Source: Bacteroidota bacterium (GTDB taxonomy: Bacteria > Bacteroidota > Bacteroidia > Flavobacteriales > Weeksellaceae). From it: a DNA stretch of 64,000 nt. Made by a program: the position numbers and the translations under genes. Position 1 is the first letter of the stretch, and the number at the start of each line of letters is the position of its first letter. The stretch spans positions 1-64,000 of the forward strand of contig JAEXBS010000093.1 in the NCBI GenBank assembly GCA_023393915.1, written 5' to 3'. The notes under the pieces were generated by a model. It saw nothing but the letters and a program-made list of their open reading frames with translations. It was not told the origin of the DNA and did no database searches. Below are positions 16,831 through 24,968 of the stretch, one piece after another.

Positions 16831-17241
16831 CTATTCTACTACCGCTGGCGTGACTGTTACTGTATAGGGTACTGTATTTCCCTCACTCATTCGGAAATTA
16901 AGTACATAGGTGCCTTCCGCTTTAGGAGTAAAAGTAATTTCTGAAGTTTGAACTTCCGCTGCACCGCAAGTAGCCTCAGTAGTGTACTTGTACATGGTCA
17001 GGAATCTTTGATTCCCCTCGCTTTTCATTTCAAGTCCCATGGGAGCTTCACATCCCGCGTTTAAAGTGTATTCTACTTCTAGAAGCATGGAGCTCCCTAA
17101 GGTCATGGTTGCACTTGGAACGCTGACTTGGGAAAGATCCACTGCCTGAGGTGTTACAAATACCGAATCGTCGTCATTTCTACAGCTAGAAATTAAGATA
17201 AAAAAGAGACCTAAGAATAAAAGTGAGTAGTTGAATTTCAT
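16831..17241 (-). CDS. Small lipoprotein of unknown function
   Basis: 136 residues from the ATG at 17239-17241. An upstream in-frame start at 17352 would extend it into rsmG with no signal peptide at the N-terminus, so I reject it. The signal peptide LLFLGLFFILISSC is followed by RNDDD, an acidic stretch typical of surface-exported Bacteroidota lipoproteins. The mature part is beta-rich with one pair of Cys (GCEAPMGLE and ATCGAAEV) and ends in an Ig-like pattern (TPKAEGTYVLNFRMSEG). It may form a small beta-sandwich. It follows rsmG by 7 bp, so it is probably co-transcribed. I do not recognise the family. Confidence 0.75.
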   Translation of the reverse strand: MKFNYSLLFLGLFFILISSCRNDDDSVFVTPQAVDLSQVSVPSATMTLGSSMLLEVEYTLNAGCEAPMGLEMKSEGNQRFLTMYKYTTEATCGAAEVQTSEITFTPKAEGTYVLNFRMSEGNTVPYTVTVTPAVVE

Positions 17242-17248
17242 GGGAGGT

Positions 17249-17884
17249 TTAGGAATTAAAATGGCCTTTAGAAAGGTAGACCACCTTTTTGGTTTCAAAG
17301 AATTCTTCAGAAAAATAAGTACTGAGTTTAAAGAGTTCGCAGCGCAGTCCACTCAGTTCTTCACCCAGATCGCCCCCCTTTAAATAAAGTACCCCGTTGT
17401 GTTTTGGATTGAACTGTTCCTTTTCAAATTTTCCCTTTAGCCAGCGTAAAAAGTCGGGCATTCGAGTTACGGCGCGACTGACCACAAAGTGAAATTTCTC
17501 TTTTACTTGCTCTACACGAGAATGTATAGCAGTAACATTGGTTAGCCCGAGAGCCTCACTAACTTCATTGACAACCAAAATCTTTTTTCCAATGGAATCC
17601 ACTAGAGTAAAAGAAACTTCAGGAAACAAAATAGCTAGAGGGATTCCTGGAAATCCTCCTCCCGTTCCAACATCTAGAACTTTAGTGCCAGGAGCAAATT
17701 CCATCACTTTTGCAATGCCTAAAGAATGAAGCACATGCTTCTCATACAACTGATCCATGTCCTTTCTTGAAATCACATTGATCTTGGCATTCCACTCCTG
17801 ATACAGGGATTCTAATTGGGCGAACTGCTCTTTTTGTTTTTCTGAGAGATCGGGAAAGTACTTTTCAATAATGGCTTTACTCAT
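17249..17884 (-). CDS. rsmG: 16S rRNA (guanine(527)-N(7))-methyltransferase RsmG
   Basis: 211 residues, normal for RsmG. It methylates G527 (E. coli numbering) of 16S rRNA; loss gives low-level streptomycin resistance in other bacteria. The SAM-binding motif VLDVGTGGGFPGIPLAILFP is at about 69-88. The N-terminal helical part contains YLQ/EKH-type residues (YEKHVLHSLG) and a conserved VSRAVTRMPDFL follows. It is first in a short operon with the small lipoprotein and divergent from the DtxR-family gene. A -7 element (17901-17908) gives a leader of about 12 nt. Confidence 0.96.
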   Translation of the reverse strand: MSKAIIEKYFPDLSEKQKEQFAQLESLYQEWNAKINVISRKDMDQLYEKHVLHSLGIAKVMEFAPGTKVLDVGTGGGFPGIPLAILFPEVSFTLVDSIGKKILVVNEVSEALGLTNVTAIHSRVEQVKEKFHFVVSRAVTRMPDFLRWLKGKFEKEQFNPKHNGVLYLKGGDLGEELSGLRCELFKLSTYFSEEFFETKKVVYLSKGHFNS

Positions 17885-17900
17885 AAAGGGAATTAAAATA

Positions 17901-17908
17901 CAAATTTA
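17901..17908 (-). promoter_or_regulatory. -7 promoter element of rsmG
   Basis: On the - strand TAAATTTG is an exact match to TAnnTTTG. It ends 17 nt before the rsmG ATG. No TTG is seen at the -33 distance. Confidence 0.5.
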
Positions 17909-17939
17909 GCTTTTTTATTACGATCCTTAGCTTTTAGAT

Positions 17940-17984
17940 AAAGTTAGAAAACAAATTTTGTTCATCTAACTTTTGTATATTTGA
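17940..17984 (+). promoter_or_regulatory. Operator dyad and promoter of the DtxR-family gene
   Basis: AAAAGTTAGA (17940-17949) and TCTAACTTTT (17966-17975) form a perfect 10-bp inverted repeat, and AACAAA (17951-17956) and TTTGTT (17958-17963) form a nested inner dyad. It covers the -33 region (TTTG 17958-17961) and abuts the -7 element TATATTTG (17977-17984). The -7 box ends 3 nt before the ATG, so the transcript should be leaderless or nearly so. DtxR-family proteins bind such dyads as metal-loaded dimers; autoregulation is inferred. Confidence 0.68.
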
Positions 17985-17987
17985 ACT

Positions 17988-18641
17988 ATGATTACCCTAA
18001 CCGAAGAAAACTACCTAAAAGCCCTGTACCACCTCTCAGAAAAAAGTCCGCAAGTAAGTGTGGGAGACCTAAGCAAACATCTAGGGATTAAAATGCCTTC
18101 GGTGACCAGTATGATAAGAAAATTCGAGAAAAAGCAGTGGGTTCAATACGAAAGTTATCGCCCTTTGCAATTAACAAGTGAAGGCAAGAAATTAGCAGCG
18201 CTTATCGTAAGAAAACACCGACTGACAGAAATGTTTTTAGTGGAAAAGATGGGTTTTGGTTGGGAAGAAGTCCACGAAATTGCCGAAGAGATCGAGCACA
18301 TTAAATCAGATAAATTCTTCGCTAAAATTGACTCGCTATTAGGTCATCCAAAAACCGATCCCCACGGCTCACCTATTCCAGATAAGAACGGAGAGATCAT
18401 TTCTTACAATTACAAAAAATTGAGTGAATGCACGGTTGGATCTAAGGTTCGTTTCTGCGCCCTTGCGGAGAGTTCTAACGATTTTCTTAAATACCTGAAT
18501 GAAAACGCGCTTGCATTAGATACCGTAATTGAAGTACTTCATGTTGAGCCTTTCGATCAAACCTTAACGGTCCGCTACAACAAAAAAGACCGCGTACTAA
18601 GTGAAAAGGTAACGGAAAAACTCTTAGTGGAAGTTCTTTAG
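17988..18641 (+). CDS. DtxR/MntR-family metal-dependent transcriptional regulator
   Basis: 217 residues. The N-terminal winged helix (1-60) has LTEENYLKALYHLSEK and the recognition region IKMPSVTSMIRKFEKK. The metal-binding and dimer domain follows with RKHRLTEMFLVEKMGFGWEE and VHEIAEEIEHI, which contain the Glu/His ligands of the family. The last 70 residues are a FeoA/SH3-like domain. With Mn2+ or Fe2+ bound, such proteins repress metal uptake genes. None is adjacent; the only clear dyad is over its own promoter, so I infer autoregulation plus remote targets. Mn versus Fe specificity cannot be read reliably. Confidence 0.9.
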   Translation: MITLTEENYLKALYHLSEKSPQVSVGDLSKHLGIKMPSVTSMIRKFEKKQWVQYESYRPLQLTSEGKKLAALIVRKHRLTEMFLVEKMGFGWEEVHEIAEEIEHIKSDKFFAKIDSLLGHPKTDPHGSPIPDKNGEIISYNYKKLSECTVGSKVRFCALAESSNDFLKYLNENALALDTVIEVLHVEPFDQTLTVRYNKKDRVLSEKVTEKLLVEVL

Positions 18642-18698
18642 AACATTTAAGTTTAATTGGATTCTGGCTGATCTCAAAGCCTTTTCTATAGATATAAA

Positions 18699-18733
18699 AA
18701 AGACCGGCGTCCTCTTTGGGGATGCCGGTCTTT
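18699..18733. terminator. Bidirectional terminator between the DtxR-family gene and the TPR gene
   Basis: A 14-bp stem (18699-18712 with 18720-18733; one G-T pair) and 7-nt loop, with A/T runs on both sides. It lies between convergent genes. Confidence 0.85.
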
Positions 18734-18756
18734 GACTATATAATTGTAAACTTACT

Positions 18757-20142
18757 TTACTTTTGCTTTGCTTGCAAAGCCGCTTCTTTGGCTTTAAACT
18801 CTTGGAACTTCACCTCGTTCTTAGTACTTTGGTAAAGACTCTTAAGTAAACCAACAGCGTCAAGGTCATTTGGAGCCGCTTGGTACCATTTTTCAGCGTA
18901 AGGTACTGCAGCTGCGAAACGTTCTCTTCTCGCTTCCATTACTTTATTAGCTTCGTTCATTTTCCCTTCTTTTCTTAGGGCATTGTACTGATCGATGTGC
19001 TTTTGATCGTTGTCAATGTCCATGGTTAAGAAAGTTAAGTTTTGGTAAGCTAAGGCGTAGTTAGGATCAATTTCAATACTTTTTTTGAAGTATCCAATTG
19101 CTTCTTCTTTTTTGCTTGGATCTTTACTTGCAATTACTCCTAAGTTGTACCAGCTGATTTTATCCTTAGGATTTTTCGCTACTACTTCTTTCAAACTTGC
19201 GATGAATTCATCGGTTCTTCCACTACGGTAATAAGCCAGTCCTTTCAACTCAGAAAGCTTACTGTTTTTAGGGAATTTATCAATTCCTTTCTGTGCATAA
19301 TTAATAGCTTCATCGTAACGTTCCTGTTCAAGCATTAAGGCTACCGCAGACTCGTACAATTCTTGTTCGATATTAGGAGATGTTTCACTTTGGAAATCGG
19401 TGTAATCTTGAGACGTTGATTTTTTCATTAAATCCCAAGTTCCTTTATCGAAATTCACTAATTGACCGTCTTTGTCTTTTGCCGTATAAGTGGTTTCTAC
19501 TCCAGTGTACCCTGCATCGATTAATTCTTTATATAAATCGATTGCTTTGTTCTTGTTACTAGAATGGGTGTAAGTTAGAGCGGAATGATACAAGGTTTGT
19601 TTGTTGTCCTGTCCTGCTGCTTTTAAAAGGGTATAAACTTCTAAAAACTTAGGTCCTGCTACATCGTAATTTCTAGCTTGGTTAGCTTCAAACGCCTCTT
19701 TGTTTGCTTTTTGGATCAGTGGGTTGACCTGAGCAATGATTTGGTTGGTAAGCGTTGGATTGTAGTCTTCTACTTTAAGACCTGAAACCCCAGAAGCATC
19801 TGCAGCCGTTTTACCTACGTAATAAACCTTTGTTTTTCCGTCTTTACCGGCGTAAATTTTATCTTCTTTTAAATCGGTAATGTGAGCAAGTGCTTCTGCT
19901 CCTTCCACCGTTTTACCTGCTTTAATCAAAGCGATTCCTTTCGTATAATAATACTGTTCTTGTACGTTAGGTTCCAGTAAATAAATCTTTCCGCCCAAAA
20001 GAGACTCGGCTTCGGCAATTTTATTATTGGCAGTGGAAAGATCCCCTGACTCAATGGCTTTAAAGGCCGCGGCAACTTCTTTCTTTTGAGCGAAGGCAAA
20101 GGTTAGCGAAACCATTGCCAAACTTAGCATCATTTTTTTCAT
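18757..20142 (-). CDS. Exported TPR-repeat protein
   Basis: 461 residues. Signal peptide MKKMMLSLAMVSLTFAFAQ, then a mostly helical protein with tetratricopeptide repeats. The clearest are the C-terminal ones: YDEAINYAQKGIDKFPKNSK, DEFIASLKEVVAKNPKDKIS and EEAIGYFKKSIEIDPNYALA (about 290-380). The N-terminal part has a weaker repeat starting AFKAIESGDLSTANNKIAEA. TPR proteins scaffold other proteins; no partner is evident. It starts 38 bp after the gyrA stop, so it may be in the gyrA transcript, an arrangement I recall from other flavobacteria. It ends Lys-rich. Function unknown. Confidence 0.85.
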   Translation of the reverse strand: MKKMMLSLAMVSLTFAFAQKKEVAAAFKAIESGDLSTANNKIAEAESLLGGKIYLLEPNVQEQYYYTKGIALIKAGKTVEGAEALAHITDLKEDKIYAGKDGKTKVYYVGKTAADASGVSGLKVEDYNPTLTNQIIAQVNPLIQKANKEAFEANQARNYDVAGPKFLEVYTLLKAAGQDNKQTLYHSALTYTHSSNKNKAIDLYKELIDAGYTGVETTYTAKDKDGQLVNFDKGTWDLMKKSTSQDYTDFQSETSPNIEQELYESAVALMLEQERYDEAINYAQKGIDKFPKNSKLSELKGLAYYRSGRTDEFIASLKEVVAKNPKDKISWYNLGVIASKDPSKKEEAIGYFKKSIEIDPNYALAYQNLTFLTMDIDNDQKHIDQYNALRKEGKMNEANKVMEARRERFAAAVPYAEKWYQAAPNDLDAVGLLKSLYQSTKNEVKFQEFKAKEAALQAKQK

Positions 20143-20180
20143 TGATATACTATTTTAAAGTTTTTTTAGTTGGTTGAAGA

Positions 20181-22823
20181 TTAGTCTTCGTCGTTTTCTT
20201 CAATTTCTTTATTGTCTTGTTCTTCTTGTTTTTCGATAGCGTCCAAGTAGTCTTTGTCTCCTATAGTGGTTACTGCATTGTCACCAGATTGTGGAGCTTT
20301 AGTGAATTCTACTAAATCACTGTGCACTTCGCTTGGAAGTTCTTCTCCTTCCGTTTCAACAGATTCAATTTCTTGGTCCATTTCCACTTTAGCAATCGCA
20401 GCGATCTCATCTCCATTTTTCAAGTTGATCAGTTTCACACCTTGGGTATTTCTTCCCATGATTCGAAGTTCATCAACACTCATACGAATGGCTACTCCAC
20501 TCTTATTAATGATCATCAGTCCATCGCCGTCCACAACGTTTTGAATCGCAATCAGATCTCCGGTTTTTTCCGTAACATTTAAGGTGATAACACCCTTCCC
20601 ACCACGGTTGGTTATACGGTAGTCTTCAACAGCCGAACGCTTTCCAAAACCTTTTTCAGAAACTACTAGAACACTTTCGTTCTCTACATCATTCACAACT
20701 ATCATACCAATTACTTCATCTGCCTCTTCCATAGTGATTCCGCGCACTCCAATGGAACCTCTTCCTACGGCTCTAGCTTTCTCTTCTGGGAAACGGATAC
20801 ACTTCCCTTTTTTGGTAGCAATCATGATCTCGGAGTTTCCTTTAGTTAGTCTAGCTCCAAGGAGTAAATCGTTGTCACGAATTTCAATGGCGTTGATACC
20901 GTTGGTTCTTGGACGTGAATAAGCCTTAAGAAGCGTCTTTTTCACCGTTCCGTTTTTCGTGATCATCACCACGTACATTTCATTTACGTAGTCTTCGTTA
21001 CGTAGATCGTCTGTTTTAATATAGGCTCTGACCTTATCGTCCGGTTCAATATTAATTAAGTTTTGAATCGCACGACCTTTAGCCGTTCTAGATCCTTCTG
21101 GAATTTCAAAAACTCTTAACCAATAACATTTCCCTTTTTCGGTGAAAAAGAGCATGTATTGGTGGTTGGTAGCCGAAACGATGTATTCTAAAAAGTCTTC
21201 GTCCCTAGTGGTGGCCGCCTTATTTCCTACTCCCCCTCTACTTTGAACTTTATATTCTGACAGGGAAGTTCTCTTGATGTATCCCGCATTGGAAATAGTA
21301 ACCACTACCGCTTCATCAGGAATGAAATCTTCGATGGACATGTCACCACCGGCATAATCGATCTCTGTTCTTCTTTCATCACCGTACTTTTCTTTGATTT
21401 CAAGCATCTCGTCTTTAATGATCTGATACCTGCGCGGTTCATTAGAAAGAATGTCTTCTAAATCCTTGATTAAGGCCATGATTTCTTCGTATTCTGCTCG
21501 GATCTTATCCAGCTCCATTCCGGTAAGACGGGCAAGTCTTAAATCTAGAATGGCTTGAGCTTGAATATCAGAAAGTTCAAATTCCTGAATTAAACCTTCT
21601 TTTGCATCGCTTGGCGTAGAGCTGTGACGAATAATTGAAATGGCTTTGTCAAGGGAATCTTGAGTACCAATAACTTTCATGAACCCTTCTAAGATATGGG
21701 CTCTTTCTTGCGCTTTTTTAAGTTCGAATTGAGTGCGTCGAACAATCACTTCATGTCGGTGATCAACGAAATGCACGAGCATATCTTTTAGGTTCAATTG
21801 CTCAGGTCTTCCGTGTACTAACGCAATATTATTTACACTGAAAGAGGTTTGCAGTGCCGTATACTTATATAATAAGTTAAGGACTACATTAGGAATAGCG
21901 TCGTTCTTTAATTCATAAACTACGCGCATTCCTCTACGGTCCGATTCATCCCGAATTTCATGAATCCCAGGAATTTTATCTTCCTTAACCAGCTCTGCTG
22001 TTCGAGAAATCATATCCGCTTTGTTCACTTGGTAAGGAATCTCGGTTACAATGATAGCATTGCGGTTTCCGATTTCTTCGAAGTTCACTTTGGCGCGGAT
22101 TACAATACGTCCTCGTCCTGTCATTAAAGCTTCTCTTACTCCTTCGTAACCGTAAATGATACCTCCTGTTGGGAAATCCGGTGCAATGATGTGCTGCATG
22201 AGTTCCTCAACGGTAATGTCTCTATTGTCGATATAGGCACAGATTCCGTCAATGGCTTCTGAAAGGTTGTGGGGCGCCATATTGGTCGCCATCCCTACTG
22301 CAATACCTGAAGCACCATTAACTAAAAGATTTGGAATCCTTGTAGGCATGACCACAGGTTCGGTCATCGAATCGTCAAAGTTGTTTTGGAAGTCTACCGT
22401 GTCTTTATCTAAATCTGCTAAAATTTCATCGGAAATTTTCTTCAGCCTCGCCTCGGTATAACGCATTGCTGCGGGTGGGTCACCGTCCATGGAACCAAAG
22501 TTCCCCTGTCCATCTACCTGCGTATAACGAACACTCCAAGGTTGAGCCATACGTACCATCGCATCGTAAACAGAACTGTCTCCGTGCGGGTGGTATTTAC
22601 CAAGTACATCCCCTACAATACGAGCGGATTTCAAATGCTTTCGATTTGAAAATACATTGAGTCCGTACATACCGTATAATACTCTACGGTGTACCGGCTT
22701 GAGTCCGTCTCTCACATCGGGAAGTGCCCGCGAAACAATCACCGACATAGAGTAATCGATGTAAGAGGATTTCATTTCATCCACAATGTTAATCGGAATT
22801 AACCTTTCTCCTTCTGTATTCAT
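20181..22823 (-). CDS. gyrA: DNA gyrase subunit A
   Basis: 880 residues. GyrA breaks and rejoins DNA in the A2B2 gyrase that adds negative supercoils. The N-terminal domain has the active-site Tyr122 in AAMRYTEARL. The quinolone-resistance region HPHGDSSVYD (78-87) carries Ser83 and Asp87, the sensitive type. The C-terminal beta-pinwheel (about 510-820) repeats MxxTxxGxxKxT-like blades. The expected GyrA box (Q-R/K-R-G-G-R/K-G) appears as QSRGGVG, with two positions changed; a later blade has TNRGGKG. The last 60 residues are strongly acidic. It is divergent from the DUF4286 gene and followed by the TPR gene. Confidence 0.98.
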   Translation of the reverse strand: MNTEGERLIPINIVDEMKSSYIDYSMSVIVSRALPDVRDGLKPVHRRVLYGMYGLNVFSNRKHLKSARIVGDVLGKYHPHGDSSVYDAMVRMAQPWSVRYTQVDGQGNFGSMDGDPPAAMRYTEARLKKISDEILADLDKDTVDFQNNFDDSMTEPVVMPTRIPNLLVNGASGIAVGMATNMAPHNLSEAIDGICAYIDNRDITVEELMQHIIAPDFPTGGIIYGYEGVREALMTGRGRIVIRAKVNFEEIGNRNAIIVTEIPYQVNKADMISRTAELVKEDKIPGIHEIRDESDRRGMRVVYELKNDAIPNVVLNLLYKYTALQTSFSVNNIALVHGRPEQLNLKDMLVHFVDHRHEVIVRRTQFELKKAQERAHILEGFMKVIGTQDSLDKAISIIRHSSTPSDAKEGLIQEFELSDIQAQAILDLRLARLTGMELDKIRAEYEEIMALIKDLEDILSNEPRRYQIIKDEMLEIKEKYGDERRTEIDYAGGDMSIEDFIPDEAVVVTISNAGYIKRTSLSEYKVQSRGGVGNKAATTRDEDFLEYIVSATNHQYMLFFTEKGKCYWLRVFEIPEGSRTAKGRAIQNLINIEPDDKVRAYIKTDDLRNEDYVNEMYVVMITKNGTVKKTLLKAYSRPRTNGINAIEIRDNDLLLGARLTKGNSEIMIATKKGKCIRFPEEKARAVGRGSIGVRGITMEEADEVIGMIVVNDVENESVLVVSEKGFGKRSAVEDYRITNRGGKGVITLNVTEKTGDLIAIQNVVDGDGLMIINKSGVAIRMSVDELRIMGRNTQGVKLINLKNGDEIAAIAKVEMDQEIESVETEGEELPSEVHSDLVEFTKAPQSGDNAVTTIGDKDYLDAIEKQEEQDNKEIEENDED

Positions 22824-22963
22824 AAAATTTTAAATGATTTTAAAGGCGCAAAGCGGCCTCTATTTCTTCTTTTCTTATTGTAAATATAATAACGTGCTAA
22901 TATAAGAAAAAATCCCGATTTTTGCCCTTTAAATTATCCACAATAACAGAATAAAACCTAGAT

Positions 22964-23278
22964 ATGACCGCACTGAGCATTACTTTTCACTCAACAGAAT
23001 CCATAAAGGAAAAATGGGAAATATTTCGCCAGAAAGAGCTCACTGAGCTAATAGAAAATTTTCTCGATGTCGAGCACTATTTGCTCTCTAAAGTTAGAAG
23101 CGAGATGATCCAAGAAGGAGAGAACACCAACCTATTTCTTCTATTCGAATCCGAAATGAAAAAGCAAGAATTTTTTGAAAGTGAACTTACTAATTTAGTA
23201 GAGAGAGTGGAGACGCGCTTCCCTTCAGAAGTGATGACTTTTGTTACCCACCTCGATCCTATAAAAATGAGAATTTAA
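22964..23278 (+). CDS. Small DUF4286-like protein
   Basis: 104 residues, no signal peptide or membrane segment, predicted alpha/beta with many Glu and Lys. The start SITFHSTESIKEKWEIFRQ and the pattern LFLLFESEMKKQEFFE match what I recall of DUF4286, a family of about 100 residues found in Bacteroidota with no known function. The ATG at 22964 follows an AT-rich stretch (TTTTTGCC near 22918-22925) that may be its -7 region. Its stop overlaps the convergent acyl-CoA reductase stop by 4 bp. Confidence 0.72.
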   Translation: MTALSITFHSTESIKEKWEIFRQKELTELIENFLDVEHYLLSKVRSEMIQEGENTNLFLLFESEMKKQEFFESELTNLVERVETRFPSEVMTFVTHLDPIKMRI

Positions 23279-24312
23279 TTTAATTCTTGTAAGAATTTTA
23301 AGGTATCAACATGATCCGCGTACTGGTCTAGCTGAGGGTTTTGAGCCTCTCCAAAGCAGACTGTAGGAACTTGAAGTTCCTTCTGAGAAACCACACATTG
23401 AATATCCTGCTCGTGCTCCGATAAAAACGACTCGAGCTCTTTTTGATCGTTGTACCTAGAGAAATGAACCACTGATAGTGGAGAAAACAGTTTAGGATCT
23501 TCTTTGAGCATTACAAAGTTGTTGTCCCAGAACAGGTCTTGATTCAATAGATAAATCGCTTTGTTGTAATCGTAATTGTTTGCGTAACTATTATGGTTGA
23601 TGATTTCTTTATGAGTTAGGAAGTTTTCAAACAAACGGTCCAGGGAAAAATCCTTTGGTAGCAGCAGGTAAGTTACATTTCGGCATCCCAGTCCAAAGTA
23701 GGTAAAGATGTCCTTAGAAAGTTCTTGGATCTGTTCATTACTTTCTTCACCGGATAAAACTGCAATCGAGGTCCGGTTTTTTCTAATTATGCTTGGGTAC
23801 TGCTTAAAGTAATACTCTAAGTAACGAGCCGTATTGTTACTTCCTGTTGCAATTACCGCATCAAAACCTTCTAGTTTTTCTACCCACTCACACGCTACTG
23901 CTCCACTAGAAAACTCGTTCCATTTTTCAACCAAAAATGGGAGCATTAGTCGGTCCTTAGAAGAGAGCTTCACTTTGGCGAGGTTTCCAGATAAGACAAC
24001 GGAGATCAGATCATGAAAACCTACTAATGGAATATTGCCTGCAAGGATGAGTCCTATGGTTTTTTTGTCTTTATTGAACCGATAAGGTTCTAGCCACGCT
24101 TCTATTTGATCCTTCTCAAGCAAACCAGCCCATTGACCAAGCGCATGGTGTTGACTCTCAACAGTAAACCAAGAGTTTTCTTGATAAGATTTTTCAATTA
24201 CCTGAAAAAGGGGCGCGAATGACTCATCGCTTTGTTTTTCAGACGAATCTAAATATGCTTTCAAATACTCTCCTAGAAGGTGGAGGCCTTCTACTTGCTG
24301 TTGAAGTTTCAT
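23275..24312 (-). CDS. Acyl-CoA reductase, LuxC-like
   Basis: 345 residues, shorter than LuxC (about 480) but with the core of that aldehyde-dehydrogenase-related family: IGLILAGNIPLVGFHD (about 90-105), VIATGSNNTARYLEYYF, KNRTSIAVLSGEE, and the catalytic Cys in YFGLGCRNVTYLLLP. Such enzymes reduce an acyl-CoA or acyl-enzyme to the aldehyde with NAD(P)H. In flavobacteria the gene commonly sits divergent to a ferredoxin and serC, as here; the physiological product is not established to my knowledge. No other lux gene is present. A -7 element on the - strand is at 24371-24378. Confidence 0.8.
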   Translation of the reverse strand: MKLQQQVEGLHLLGEYLKAYLDSSEKQSDESFAPLFQVIEKSYQENSWFTVESQHHALGQWAGLLEKDQIEAWLEPYRFNKDKKTIGLILAGNIPLVGFHDLISVVLSGNLAKVKLSSKDRLMLPFLVEKWNEFSSGAVACEWVEKLEGFDAVIATGSNNTARYLEYYFKQYPSIIRKNRTSIAVLSGEESNEQIQELSKDIFTYFGLGCRNVTYLLLPKDFSLDRLFENFLTHKEIINHNSYANNYDYNKAIYLLNQDLFWDNNFVMLKEDPKLFSPLSVVHFSRYNDQKELESFLSEHEQDIQCVVSQKELQVPTVCFGEAQNPQLDQYADHVDTLKFLQELN

Positions 24313-24370
24313 ATAATGCAGTTTATTCTTGTTCTAGGGTCCTGGGCTTTAAAGGGACGCATAGGGAATG

Positions 24371-24378
24371 CAAATTTA
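24371..24378 (-). promoter_or_regulatory. -7 promoter element of the acyl-CoA reductase gene
   Basis: TAAATTTG (then C) on the - strand is an exact TAnnTTTG match, 58 nt upstream of the ATG at 24312. No -33 TTG is evident. Confidence 0.45.
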
Positions 24379-24459
24379 GAGAATTCCAGTGGAACCTGCT
24401 AGTCGATTTCCCCATTCAGACAAAGTCCTTGCACTCATAGGAATTCGTAAGAAAGGCAG

Positions 24460-24491
24460 TTGGCCAAATGCCGTAATTCTTCGTATATTTG
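24460..24491 (+). promoter_or_regulatory. Ferredoxin promoter
   Basis: TTG at 24460-24462 (-33) and TATATTTG at 24484-24491 (-7), 21 bp apart, fit the flavobacterial TTG-N17-23-TAnnTTTG consensus. The leader is about 26 nt. Confidence 0.7.
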
Positions 24492-24521
24492 TAGCAGTAT
24501 ATATAAAAACAGAAAGCAGCA

Positions 24522-24872
24522 ATGGCGATTAGAATAACCGATGAATGTATCAACTGCGGAGCCTGTGAACCGGAATGCCCAAACAATGCGATTTATGAAG
24601 GTGCTGTCGATTGGAAGGCCTCGGACGGAACCGCGTTGAAAGGTATGGTAACTTTGAAATCTGGTCTCACAGTAGATGCAGATGCACCGCAACCTCCAGT
24701 TAGTGATGATGTTTACTTTATTGTCACCGATAAATGTACCGAATGTATGGGATTCCATGAGGAACCGCAATGTGCCGCAGTATGTCCAGTGGACTGCTGT
24801 ATACCTGACGAAGATCATGTAGAATCAGATGAAAGCCTCTTAGAGAAAAAGGCTTTCCTACACAACGAATAA
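24522..24872 (+). CDS. 2[4Fe-4S] ferredoxin (Allochromatium type)
   Basis: 116 residues. The first cluster uses Cys9, 12, 15 (CINCGAC) and Cys19 (ECP). The second uses Cys72 and 75 (CTEC), then after an eight-residue gap Cys84 and Cys88 (QCAAVCP). The Cx2Cx8Cx3C spacing of the second motif is the signature of low-potential Allochromatium-type ferredoxins. An insertion of about 45 residues separates the two motifs, and an extra Cys pair (92-93) follows. It should carry electrons for cytoplasmic reductases. The divergent acyl-CoA reductase and downstream serC are its usual neighbours in this phylum. A strong promoter precedes it and a terminator follows. Confidence 0.93.
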   Translation: MAIRITDECINCGACEPECPNNAIYEGAVDWKASDGTALKGMVTLKSGLTVDADAPQPPVSDDVYFIVTDKCTECMGFHEEPQCAAVCPVDCCIPDEDHVESDESLLEKKAFLHNE

Positions 24873-24876
24873 TTTT

Positions 24877-24902
24877 AAGGCCTCATTACGAGGCTTTTTT
24901 TT
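24877..24902 (+). terminator. Ferredoxin terminator
   Basis: Stem GCCTC (24880-24884) with GAGGC (24890-24894), extended outward by one G-T and two A-T pairs, then eight T residues. It isolates the ferredoxin from serC. Confidence 0.8.
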
Positions 24903-24968
24903 CATATACATTCTCAATTTAAATTAGTAAATCAAGGGAGATCCTTTTACTTTAACACCTTATACTCT

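Noticed and set aside
17242..17352. Extended start for the small lipoprotein at 17352
   Set aside because: It would overlap rsmG by 104 bp and hide a perfect lipoprotein signal that begins at ATG 17241.
18757..20142. TPR repeats as a DNA tandem repeat
   Set aside because: The protein repeats are degenerate at DNA level and there is no direct repeat array.
20254..20544. 96-codon + strand frame in the gyrA tail
   Set aside because: Ser/Pro-rich translation of the reverse strand of gyrA; no start signal and no homology that I recognise.
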